Assembly: GCA_002313795.1 (NCBI GenBank)
Contig: DCCL01000274.1
Location: forward strand, 1 to 12,100
Direction of reading: 5' to 3'
Length of the DNA stretch: 12,100 bases
Origin: Faecalibacterium prausnitzii
Lineage (GTDB): Bacteria; Bacillota; Clostridia; Oscillospirales; Ruminococcaceae
Part shown: piece by piece, positions 5,641 to 12,100 of the stretch
Position numbering within the stretch: the first letter of the stretch is position 1
Layout: every line of letters begins with the position of its first letter
Position numbers and translations under genes: made by a program
Notes under the pieces: generated by a model
Seen by the model: only the letters and a program-made list of their open reading frames with translations
What the model was told of the DNA's origin: nothing
Databases searched by the model: none

Positions 5641-7668
5641 TCAGCCCTGAGAAGCCAGCTCGAATGCCTTGGCGAACTGCTCATACTGCACGGTGGTGTA
5701 GGCTTCCTCAGAAGTCTCCCAGTTGACAGCCTTATAGTTGCAGCCGCCGAACATGGCGTTGATCTTGCTGTACTCGTTGGCGTGGGTCAGGCACCAGCTC
5801 ACATCGTAGTAGCAGGGGCTGACCAGAACGTTCTCCAGCATGAAGGCCTCGGCCTTGGCAAAGGCATCATAGCGGGCGTCGGTGTCGTCCACGATGGCGT
5901 TGGCGGTATTGACCAGATCGGTGTACTGCTCGTAAGTGTCCATCAGGTCGGCCTGATAGTCAGCCGGGGCCTCGGCTACGCTGGCAATGTTGGAGTAATA
6001 CTGGGCATAATAGGCGTTGTCGTCGTGGAGAATCTCCTGGCCAAGGAAGTTGATGGGGTCGCCGAAGTCTGCGCTCCAGCCGTTGATGACGAAGCTCTGC
6101 AGACGGGGGCTGCGGACTTCCTGCGTCAGGCTGGAAACATAGGTCTGGATGTCCAGAGTGATGAAGTCATCGCCGAAGCTGTCGGTGAAGCACTGGCGCA
6201 GCACGGTGGCAGTGTCCAGAGCGCTGGTGCTGCTGGCGATGATATAGAAGGAGGCCTTGACGGGGAAGGTAACGCCGATGGCGGAAAGCTCCTCCATGGC
6301 CTGCTTCTTCAGGTCGGAGATGTCGCCGCCGTTGGCACGCAGGCGGATCATGGTCTCGCCGTCGTACTGCTCGGAGTCAAAGCCCATCTCCTTGGCCACC
6401 AGAGTGCTGTACTCCACACCCTCGGTGTTGTAGCACAGGCCCTTCATGGTGTAGAGGTCATTCTCGCACTTGAGGGGGTTGATCTTGTTGTAGCGGGAGT
6501 ACCATGCCTTCAGGTTCAGGCCGCGGTAGAAGCACTGACGGAATGCCTTGTTGGCAATGGCCTTGTTCCAGTTGTCATCGGGGGTGCCGTCGGCGTTGTT
6601 CTTCTGGTAGTTGAAGTGCATGCAGTAGGCGGAAGGCTTGGCGCGCTTCTCGCACAGCTGGCTGTTGTACTCGTTGTTGGGGTCAGAGGTGATGGTGGTG
6701 ATGGTGCTCTCGTTCAGGTCGATCTCGTCCAGCTCACGGTTCTGGTAGAGCTGGAATGCGATGGCCTGATCGGAGATCATGGTGACGGTGAAGCGCTCGA
6801 AGCGGCTGCACTCACTGGCAGCGTAGTAGCTGGGGTTGGGAATATAGCTCTTGGTGTTGCCTTGGATATACTCATCCACGATATAGGGGCCGCAGAACCA
6901 CATGTTGGTGTTGTCGCAGCCGCGGAAACCGTCCACGCCCAGCTCATCGATGAGAGCCTGAGAAGCGGGGTAGAAGCTGGTGTAGGAGGCCACGGAGTCA
7001 AAGTAAGGGCAGGGGTCCTTGCAGGTGAAGACCAGAGTGTAGTCATCCGCAGCCTCAATGCCCACGCCGGCATCCAGCATGTCCTGATAGCTCAGAGAAG
7101 CGGCAGCGTCGCCCATCTCCTTGGTCTTCTCATAGTATTCCTCAGCGCCCACCAGATAGAGGGTGGGCATGGAGGTGTTGTTGGCCTCGTTCTTGTAAGA
7201 GTTCAGCACCCATTCCAGACCGACCAGGAAGTCGTTGGCGGTGATGTGCTCCTTGACCCCACCGTTTGCATCCACCCAGTCCACATCATCCCGCAGATGG
7301 AAGGTCCAGACGGTGGAATCATCGTTGGCTTCCCAGCTCTTGGCGATGGCGGGGGCCAGCTTGCCGTAGCAGTCAAAGCTCAGCAGGCCGTCCCACATGT
7401 TGGTGGTGACGTTGATATCGGTCAGCTGCTGGCTGTACAGCACGTTCCAGCTCTCCAGCTCACGGTTGGCGCTCTCCCAGGAGATGTACTCCTTCAGCGG
7501 AGTGCCGCCGGTGGTGTTGGGGGCTGCTGCGCCGGAAGCAGCAGTGCTGCCGGCGTTGTCGGACTTGCTGCCGCCGCAGGCAGACAGCAGACCGGCGGCA
7601 CCCACGACGCCAGCGCCCTTGAGGAAGCTGCGGCGGGTGATGGTGCGGGATTCGAGATCGATGTTCAT
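5641..7668 (-). CDS. SBP-A: family-5 ABC transporter solute-binding lipoprotein
   Basis: A 675-residue solute-binding lipoprotein of the OppA/DppA family and the first gene of the array in the direction of transcription. The start at 7668 has GGAGG at 7679-7683, ten bases upstream. Residues 11-18 read TRRSFLKG (twin-arginine type) and the lipobox LSAC gives cysteine 31, followed by a Ser/Ala/Gly-rich linker. The mature protein shows the same landmarks as its paralogues: NRELESWNVLYSQQ, MWDGLLSFDCYGK, FHLRDDVDWVDANG, MWFCGPYIVDEYIQGNTK, YQLYQNRELDEIDL, CFTDSFGDDFI. The motif GWSADFGDP near residue 533 has Ser where SBP-B and -C have Gly. A sigma-A promoter (7790-7818) lies about 115 bases upstream, with a hairpin between. 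SBP-A and SBP-B probably form a two-gene unit. No permease or ATPase gene is seen; the upstream neighbour is divergent and unrelated. Substrate unknown. Confidence 0.95.
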   Translation of the reverse strand: MNIDLESRTITRRSFLKGAGVVGAAGLLSACGGSKSDNAGSTAASGAAAPNTTGGTPLKEYISWESANRELESWNVLYSQQLTDINVTTNMWDGLLSFDCYGKLAPAIAKSWEANDDSTVWTFHLRDDVDWVDANGGVKEHITANDFLVGLEWVLNSYKNEANNTSMPTLYLVGAEEYYEKTKEMGDAAASLSYQDMLDAGVGIEAADDYTLVFTCKDPCPYFDSVASYTSFYPASQALIDELGVDGFRGCDNTNMWFCGPYIVDEYIQGNTKSYIPNPSYYAASECSRFERFTVTMISDQAIAFQLYQNRELDEIDLNESTITTITSDPNNEYNSQLCEKRAKPSAYCMHFNYQKNNADGTPDDNWNKAIANKAFRQCFYRGLNLKAWYSRYNKINPLKCENDLYTMKGLCYNTEGVEYSTLVAKEMGFDSEQYDGETMIRLRANGGDISDLKKQAMEELSAIGVTFPVKASFYIIASSTSALDTATVLRQCFTDSFGDDFITLDIQTYVSSLTQEVRSPRLQSFVINGWSADFGDPINFLGQEILHDDNAYYAQYYSNIASVAEAPADYQADLMDTYEQYTDLVNTANAIVDDTDARYDAFAKAEAFMLENVLVSPCYYDVSWCLTHANEYSKINAMFGGCNYKAVNWETSEEAYTTVQYEQFAKAFELASQG

Positions 7669-7729
7669 GGAATAAGATCCTCCGAGATCTGTTTAATCTT
7701 CTGTTTTCCTGTTTTCCTATCCTGAAGCG

Positions 7730-7779
7730 AAAAGCGGCCCGGTATCCTGCCCGTGACCCGCGCAGGACGCCCGAAGCCG
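7730..7779 (-). promoter_or_regulatory. Leader hairpin of SBP-A
   Basis: Read on the minus strand, CGGC, CGG and TCCTGC pair with GCAGGA, CCG and GCCG across small internal loops, followed by C and TTTT (7733-7730). It starts only about 4 nt after the predicted transcription start, so it may protect the 5' end of the RNA as well as, or rather than, terminate transcription. Its sequence is not obviously related to the leaders of SBP-C and SBP-D. Confidence 0.45.
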
Positions 7780-7789
7780 TGCCTTTCGT

Positions 7790-7818
7790 ATTCTAGCATT
7801 GTAGACAAAAGAAGTCAA
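7790..7818 (-). promoter_or_regulatory. Sigma-A promoter of SBP-A (and probably SBP-B)
   Basis: On the minus strand, -35 TTGACT (7813-7818) and -10 TAGAAT (7790-7795) have a 17-base spacer. The hexamers are the same as at the SBP-C promoter, and both go on with TTC after the -35 and have TTTTGT in the spacer. Transcription should start near 7783, about 115 nt before the start codon. Confidence 0.82.
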
Positions 7819-7986
7819 TGAAATACAGCCCTAAAATAGAAACAAAATGGTAACGCCTGCTTTTGTCTGGAAAATCATGGCGGAAAAACAATAAAGAATA
7901 AAAAGAAGTCTTACTTTTTTGAAACGGCATGAAAAACAACTATGGTTGCAGATGAGATGAGAGAACTATCTTTTTTCATAAAACCA

Positions 7987-7995
7987 TGCTACAAT
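7987..7995 (+). promoter_or_regulatory. Extended -10 promoter of the plus-strand operon
   Basis: TGCTACAAT is an extended -10 element (TG-N-TACAAT, hexamer at 7990-7995). The -35 position (about 7967-7972, TATCTT) is poor, as is common for extended -10 promoters. The start of transcription near 8002 would leave a leader of about 34 nt with the AAGGAG site at 8020-8025. No stronger candidate is seen before the membrane protein gene. Confidence 0.6.
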
Positions 7996-8035
7996 AACAC
8001 TGAATCTCTACTATATATAAAGGAGCACCCCTTTG

Positions 8036-8455
8036 ATGAAAAATCTGATCTCCATGTATAAACGATATATGTTCCGGCCCGTGCTGTATAAGACCGTCAC
8101 CCGTGTGTCCATCGTGGCCGTAGTGATGCTGGTGTGGGATCGCTACATCAGCGACGGCACCTTCTCCATGTGGGAGGCCCCGGCCCTTCTCTGCGCCGTC
8201 GTGCTGCTGGCCTGGGCCTGGGTGAACTACCTGCGTCTGGACGGTGTGACCATCCACCATCTGGGCGAAGAGCTGAAGAATCTGGGCAAAAAGAAAAAGT
8301 TCCACTCCACCCGCTCCATCGTGGACTATGCCGATGAGCACATCGTTTCCTTTGAGGAACTGGAACCGGAGGAACGCATCTATTGCAGTATGCTCTCCAA
8401 TCTGGTGCTGGGCCTGCCGCTGCTGGCCATCGGGCTCATCGTAGGGGCCGTGTGA
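8036..8455 (+). CDS. Small three-helix membrane protein of unknown function
   Basis: A 139-residue protein that I do not recognise as a named family. The N-terminus is short and basic (MKNLISMYKRYM). Hydrophobic segments suitable for membrane helices lie at about residues 22-36, 46-66 and 118-139. Between the second and third is a charged cytosolic-looking stretch with a Lys run (KNLGKKKKFH) and an acidic part (SFEELEPEERIY). The third helix forms the C-terminus. The ribosome binding site AAGGAG at 8020-8025 is ten bases from the ATG at 8036 and seven from a possible TTG start at 8033, which would add one residue; the ATG is preferred. It is the first gene of the plus-strand operon and ends 11 bases before the GTPase gene, so the two are almost certainly co-transcribed. 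Whether it works with the ribosome-associated protein downstream is unknown. Confidence 0.8.
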   Translation: MKNLISMYKRYMFRPVLYKTVTRVSIVAVVMLVWDRYISDGTFSMWEAPALLCAVVLLAWAWVNYLRLDGVTIHHLGEELKNLGKKKKFHSTRSIVDYADEHIVSFEELEPEERIYCSMLSNLVLGLPLLAIGLIVGAV

Positions 8456-8466
8456 GGGGAGCAGAA

Positions 8467-11064
8467 ATGGCAGAAAACAACGAAAAACAGCTTGTGGTGG
8501 GCATCCTTGCCCATGTGGACTCCGGCAAGACCACCCTCTCGGAAGCCCTGCTCTACCGTGCCGGCGTCATCCGGAAGCTGGGCCGGGTGGACCACAAGGA
8601 CGCCTTTCTGGATACGGATGCGCTGGAAAAGGCCCGTGGCATTACAATCTTTTCCAAGCAGGCCCTGCTGAAAGCGGGCTGCACGAATATCACCCTGCTG
8701 GACACTCCCGGCCATGTGGATTTTTCCACCGAGACCGAGCGCACGCTGCAGGTGCTGGACTACGCCGTGCTGGTCGTCAGCGGCACTGACGGTGTGCAGA
8801 GCCACACCGAGACGCTCTGGCGTCTGCTGAGGAGATATCACATCCCCACCTTTGTGTTCATCAATAAAATGGACCTGTCCGGCCCGGGAAAAGAAGCCCT
8901 ACTGGCGCAGCTGGCCCATCGTTTGGGAGACGGCTTTGTGGATTTCGGTGCTCCGCAGGAAGAGCGGGATGAGGCACTGGCCGTCTGCGATGAGCGGCTG
9001 ATGGAAAAAGTGCTGGACGCCGGGGCCCTGACGGCAGAAGACATCATCCCGGCCATCGCCCGGCGGCACGTTTTTCCCTGCTGGTTCGGCGCGGCCCTCA
9101 AGCTGGAGGGGGTGGATGAGCTGCTGGCCGGTCTGGACGAGTACACCCGCCCGGCCCCGGCGCTGGAAGCCTTCGGTGCCCGGGTGTTCAAAGTCTCGCA
9201 GGATGAGCAGGGCGGGCGGCTGACCTGGCTGCGCGTCACAGGCGGCGAACTGAAGGTCAAAGCGCAGCTCACCGGTGAGGTGGACGGCGAACCCTGGGCC
9301 GAAAAGGCCAATCAGCTTCGGCTCTACTCCGGCGTAAAGTATACGCTGGCAGAATCCATCGGCCCTGGGCAGGTCTGTGCTGTCACCGGCCTGACCAAAG
9401 CCCGCCCGGGCACCGGCCTCGGCGCGGAGCGGGACGGCGACCTTCCGATTCTGGAACCGGTGCTGAGCTATCAGGTGCTTCTGCCCGAGGGGACGGATGT
9501 CCATGCCGCACTGGCGAAACTCCACCGGCTGGAAGAGGAAGAGCCCCAGCTCCATGTGGTCTGGAACGAAACACTGGGCGAGATCCACGTTCAGCTCATG
9601 GGCGAGATCCAGCTGGAGGTGCTGAAGAGCCTGTTGGCGGAGCGGTACGGGCTGGATGTGAGCTTCGGCCCCGGCGGTATCCTATATAAAGAGACCATCA
9701 CCGAGGCCATCGAGGGCGTGGGCCACTACGAACCCCTGCGCCACTATGCCGAAGTGCATCTCAAATTGGAACCCCTGCCCCGGGGCAGCGGGATGCAGTT
9801 TGACGCCGACTGCCGGGAGGAGGAACTGGACAAGAACTGGCAGCGTCTCGTGCTCACCCATCTGGAAGAAAAAACGCATCTGGGCGTCCTCATCGGTGCG
9901 CCCCTCACGGATATGAAGATCACCCTCATCGCAGGCCGGGCCCACCTCAAGCACACCGAGGGCGGCGATTTCCGGCAGGCCACCTACCGCGCCGTGCGGC
10001 AGGGCCTGATGATGGCAAATCAGATCAAAAAGACCCAGCTTCTCGAACCGTGGTATTCTTTCCGGCTGGAAGTGCCCGCCGAGAACATCGGCCGGGCCAT
10101 GAGCGATGTCCAGCGGATGGAGGGCAGCTTCGATCCGCCCGAGACGGCTCCTGACGGACAGACCGCGGCGCTCACCGGCGTGGCTCCGGTGGCGGCCATG
10201 CGCAGCTATCCCATGGAGGTGGTCAGCTATACCCGGGGCCGGGGACATCTGAGCCTGACGCTGGACGGCTACCGCCCCTGCCACAACGAGGCAGAGGTCA
10301 TCGCTGCTGTGGGCTATGAGCCGGAACATGATCTCGACAACCCGGCAGACTCGGTATTCTGCTCCCACGGTGCCGGTTTCGTGGTGCCCTGGGAACAGGT
10401 TCGGAGCCATATGCACGTGGACAGCGGATGGGGTCACACCGCCCCGGCGGCAGAGGAAGCCGCTGCCCGCCCCCGCCGGATGGCGGCATACCGCGCTACG
10501 CTGGAAGAGGACGCCGAACTGCTGAAAATCTTCGAGCGCACCTACGGCCCCATCAAGCGGGACCCGCTGGCTGCGTTCCGCCCGGTGCAGAAACGGGAAC
10601 GGCCCGATTTCAACGCCGAGCAGTGGACCATCGCCCCGGAATATCTGCTGGTGGATGGCTACAATATCATCTTTGCCTGGGACGAGCTGAACGCCCTCGC
10701 CAAAGAGAGCCTCGACGCCGCCCGTCACCGCCTGATGGATATCCTCTGCAACTATCAGGGATTTAAGAAGTGCGTCCTCATCCTCGTGTTCGACGCCTAC
10801 CGGGTGCCGGGCAGCACCGGCAGCATCGAGCAGTACCACAACATCCATGTGGTCTACACCAAGGAGGCCGAGACGGCGGATATGTTCATCGAGCGCGTCA
10901 CCCATGAGATCGGCAAGGGCCGCCGGGTGCGGGTGGCGACTTCGGACGGCATGGAACAGGTCATTATCCTGGGCCACGGTGCGCTCCGCGTCTCGGCCCG
11001 GATGTTCCACGATGAGGTGCAGGAAGTGGAGAAGGAGATACGCCGCTATGTGCAGCAGGAGTGA
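8467..11064 (+). CDS. TetM/EF-G-like translation GTPase fused to a YacP/Rae1-type NYN ribonuclease domain
   Basis: An 865-residue protein; TetM itself has about 640. The start at 8467 is chosen for GAGGGGAG just upstream and because the GTPase fold begins at once; earlier in-frame starts lie inside the preceding gene. The G domain has AHVDSGKTT (residues 15-23), RGITI (57-61), DTPGH (79-83) and NKMD (133-136), so GTP binding looks intact. EF-G-like domains II to V follow to about residue 650 (QLMGEIQLEVL near 376-386). A charged linker leads to an NYN domain from about 726: LLVDGYNIIFAW, VFDAY, YTKEAETADMFIE and ATSDGMEQ keep the acidic residues D730, D776, D805 and D827. This matches Bacillus subtilis Rae1/YacP, a ribosome-associated endoribonuclease. 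The loop aligned by eye with TetM YSPVS, needed for tetracycline release, reads HLKHT (493-497), so tetracycline resistance is unlikely. Inferred role: a ribosome-bound GTPase that delivers an RNase to the A site. The name tet(M)-like would mislead. Confidence 0.93.
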   Translation: MAENNEKQLVVGILAHVDSGKTTLSEALLYRAGVIRKLGRVDHKDAFLDTDALEKARGITIFSKQALLKAGCTNITLLDTPGHVDFSTETERTLQVLDYAVLVVSGTDGVQSHTETLWRLLRRYHIPTFVFINKMDLSGPGKEALLAQLAHRLGDGFVDFGAPQEERDEALAVCDERLMEKVLDAGALTAEDIIPAIARRHVFPCWFGAALKLEGVDELLAGLDEYTRPAPALEAFGARVFKVSQDEQGGRLTWLRVTGGELKVKAQLTGEVDGEPWAEKANQLRLYSGVKYTLAESIGPGQVCAVTGLTKARPGTGLGAERDGDLPILEPVLSYQVLLPEGTDVHAALAKLHRLEEEEPQLHVVWNETLGEIHVQLMGEIQLEVLKSLLAERYGLDVSFGPGGILYKETITEAIEGVGHYEPLRHYAEVHLKLEPLPRGSGMQFDADCREEELDKNWQRLVLTHLEEKTHLGVLIGAPLTDMKITLIAGRAHLKHTEGGDFRQATYRAVRQGLMMANQIKKTQLLEPWYSFRLEVPAENIGRAMSDVQRMEGSFDPPETAPDGQTAALTGVAPVAAMRSYPMEVVSYTRGRGHLSLTLDGYRPCHNEAEVIAAVGYEPEHDLDNPADSVFCSHGAGFVVPWEQVRSHMHVDSGWGHTAPAAEEAAARPRRMAAYRATLEEDAELLKIFERTYGPIKRDPLAAFRPVQKRERPDFNAEQWTIAPEYLLVDGYNIIFAWDELNALAKESLDAARHRLMDILCNYQGFKKCVLILVFDAYRVPGSTGSIEQYHNIHVVYTKEAETADMFIERVTHEIGKGRRVRVATSDGMEQVIILGHGALRVSARMFHDEVQEVEKEIRRYVQQE

Positions 11065-11953
11065 GATCACATCGGAATTTGTCTGGTCGCATATCCCGGA
11101 ACGGAAAAGCAACAGCAACAAGGGCAGCTATGGCGCTGTGCTGGCAGTGGCGGGCAGTGCCTGCTATCGCGGCGCTGCGGCGCTGACAGTGGAGGGCGCG
11201 CTCCGCACCGGAGCAGGCATCGTCACACTGGCCAGTGTGGAACCGGTGCTGGCGGCAGTGTCTGCCCGCCTGCCGGAATGCTGTCTCTGCCCCTGTGAGC
11301 CGGGGGCTGAAGGGGGCATCTCACCCCAGAGCATCCCCCGCATCCTCCGGCAGAAGGCCACCACACTGCTCATCGGGCCGGGACTGGGCTATCTGGCCCA
11401 GAGCACAGCCCGTGCCGCAGAGACCCGCACCCTCGTGAAAAAGCTGCTGACCGGCTTTTCCGGCAGCGCGGTGCTGGATGCCGACGGCCTGAACGCCGCC
11501 GCCAGTCTCATGAATGCAGGTGAAGACCTGCCCCACCCCTCCGGGGAGCTCATCCTGACGCCCCACCCGGGAGAGATGTCCCGTCTGACCGGGCTTTCGG
11601 TGGAGGCGGTCCAGTCCGACCGGGAGGGCGTCGCCCGCCGGTATGCAGCCCAGTGGAACGCCGTAGTGGTGCTGAAAGGGGCCGGGACGGTCGTCGCCGC
11701 CCCGGATGGGCGCTGCTTCGTCAATCCCACCGGCAATCCCGGCCTTGCCCGGGGCGGCAGCGGGGACGTGCTGGCCGGGATGACCGCAGCCCTGCTGGCC
11801 TGCGGCCTGCCCGCCTGCGATGCCGCAGCCTGCGCGGTCTGGCTCCATGGTGCCGCCGCCGACCGTGCCGCCACAGTGCGGGGGGAATACGGGATGCTCC
11901 CGCAGGATATTTTTCCGCAGCTGGGACGGATGTTTGCGGAAAAGAACCGTTGA
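11048..11953 (+). CDS. nnrD: ADP/ATP-dependent (S)-NAD(P)H-hydrate dehydratase, stand-alone
   Basis: A 301-residue protein of the YjeF C-terminal/ribokinase-like fold that dehydrates the damaged cofactors NADHX and NADPHX back to NADH and NADPH using a nucleotide. Family signatures are NKGSYGAVLAVAGS (residues 24-37), GAGIVTLAS (55-63), LLIGPGLG (107-114), LDADGLNA (143-150), LTPHPGEMSRLTG (170-182), VVLKGAGTVV (207-216) and NPGLARGGSGDVLAG (230-244); D240 is the expected catalytic aspartate. The N-terminal epimerase domain (NnrE) found in fused bacterial forms is absent. The start at 11048 is supported by AAGGAG at 11032-11037, ten bases upstream, and gives a 17-base overlap with the end of the GTPase gene in another frame, suggesting translational coupling. 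The next gene is a Sir2 enzyme that consumes NAD, so the two share a cofactor. Product assignment is firm. Confidence 0.95.
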   Translation: MCSRSEITSEFVWSHIPERKSNSNKGSYGAVLAVAGSACYRGAAALTVEGALRTGAGIVTLASVEPVLAAVSARLPECCLCPCEPGAEGGISPQSIPRILRQKATTLLIGPGLGYLAQSTARAAETRTLVKKLLTGFSGSAVLDADGLNAAASLMNAGEDLPHPSGELILTPHPGEMSRLTGLSVEAVQSDREGVARRYAAQWNAVVVLKGAGTVVAAPDGRCFVNPTGNPGLARGGSGDVLAGMTAALLACGLPACDAAACAVWLHGAAADRAATVRGEYGMLPQDIFPQLGRMFAEKNR

Positions 11954-12029
11954 AACGTGGAGAACGGAGCGCAGAATACACAAAATTTTTCACCAATTTC
12001 CGGCAAGTGATACAAAAGAGGTGTTGAAT

Positions 12030-12100
12030 ATGGTTGAAAAGTTAGAAAAGATCATTTCGCAGAGCCAGAACATCGTCTTTTTTGGCGGTGCGGGCGTGTA
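12030..12100 (+). CDS. Sir2-type NAD-dependent protein deacylase, N-terminal fragment (runs off window)
   Basis: Only 23 codons are visible. The end of the fragment, NIVFFGGAGV (residues 14-23), is the start of the Sir2 NAD-binding signature, which in Firmicute CobB-type sirtuins usually continues with S-T-E-S-G-I-P-D-F-R. These enzymes use NAD to remove acetyl or other acyl groups from lysines, releasing nicotinamide and O-acyl-ADP-ribose. The ATG at 12030 follows AGAGGTG (12017-12023) at a usual distance. It lies 76 bases after nnrD on the same strand with no clear terminator between, so co-transcription is likely. The short length limits confidence, but the glycine-rich motif in this position is characteristic. 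Confidence 0.8.
   Translation, partial: MVEKLEKIISQSQNIVFFGGAGV

Larger units (their letters stand above)
7669..8035. other. Divergent intergenic region between the SBP array and the GTPase operon (367 bases)
   Basis: It carries the minus-strand SBP-A promoter and leader hairpin, and the plus-strand extended -10 promoter. The middle (about 7820-7965) is AT-rich relative to the genes. I find no convincing operator, RNA gene or small reading frame there. The two start points lie about 220 bases apart, so the promoters do not overlap. Confidence 0.65.

Noticed and set aside
3648..5726. Very long plus-strand open frames opposite the SBP genes (also 1865-3205 and 5782-7725)
   Set aside because: They mirror the minus-strand genes, giving Val/Gly/His/Leu-rich proteins without family motifs. 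Codon bias of a GC-rich gene leaves its antisense frame free of stops. No ribosome binding sites or promoters support them.
8383..8466. Earlier ATG for the GTPase gene at 8383
   Set aside because: It lies inside the membrane protein gene, adds 28 residues unlike any GTPase N-terminus, and lacks a ribosome binding site. ATG 8467 has GAGGGGAG and starts right before the P-loop.
8467..10400. Tetracycline resistance gene
   Set aside because: The family resemblance is real, but the loop needed for drug release is replaced and a nuclease domain is added, so resistance is not supported.
10847..11047. Upstream extension of nnrD back to 10847
   Set aside because: The extra 67 residues are Arg/Ser-rich shadow translation of the NYN domain. 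The start at 11048 has AAGGAG and gives a normal-length NnrD.
11986..12016. Possible promoter for the Sir2 gene (TTTCAC with TACAAA)
   Set aside because: Both hexamers are poor and a start at the expected distance would fall within or after the ribosome binding site.
1..12100. CRISPR array, insertion sequence, tRNA or rRNA genes, prophage or attachment sites
   Set aside because: No regularly spaced direct repeats, transposase motifs, tRNA-like cloverleaf ends or rRNA-like conserved sequence were seen on either strand. The repeated sequence here comes from the paralogous SBP genes.

Overview
The window looks like a GC-rich Firmicute chromosome of the gut Clostridia type (Oscillospiraceae/Faecalibacterium-like). 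This is inferred from AGGAGG-type ribosome binding sites, sigma-A promoters in AT-rich gaps, lipoprotein solute-binding proteins with (S/T/D)RRSFLK leaders, and a TetM-like GTPase carrying a C-terminal YacP-type domain. The genus is an inference and cannot be proven from this sequence.

Left two thirds (1-7668), all on the minus strand: a tandem array of four paralogous family-5 (OppA/DppA-like) ABC-transporter solute-binding lipoproteins. In order of transcription they are called here SBP-A (5641-7668), SBP-B (3507-5531), SBP-C (1163-3187) and SBP-D (1-644, cut off by the window edge). No permease or ATPase gene is visible. SBP-A, SBP-C and SBP-D each have a good sigma-A promoter with exactly 17 bp spacing. 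SBP-B has none and probably shares the SBP-A transcript through a 109-base gap that contains a terminator-like hairpin. A strong intrinsic terminator follows SBP-C. Every array member is preceded by a GC-rich hairpin followed by a short U-run. The hairpins before SBP-C and SBP-D share nearly the same sequence and start about 20 nt after the predicted transcription start, so transcription attenuation is plausible.

Middle (7669-8035): a divergent promoter region between the array and the plus-strand operon.

Right third (8036-12100), plus strand: a compact operon. It encodes a small three-helix membrane protein of unknown function; an 865-residue translation GTPase of the TetM/EF-G type fused to a Rae1/YacP-like NYN ribonuclease domain; a stand-alone ADP/ATP-dependent NAD(P)H-hydrate dehydratase (NnrD), overlapping the GTPase gene by 17 bases; and the first 23 codons of a Sir2-type NAD-dependent deacylase. 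The first three genes are tightly packed and probably co-transcribed; the Sir2 gene follows after 76 bases.

Most notable points: the GTPase-RNase fusion, which would place an mRNA-cleaving domain on a ribosome-binding GTPase and which lacks the TetM tetracycline-release loop; the repeated leader attenuator architecture in the SBP array; and the combined twin-arginine and lipobox signals on all four SBPs.
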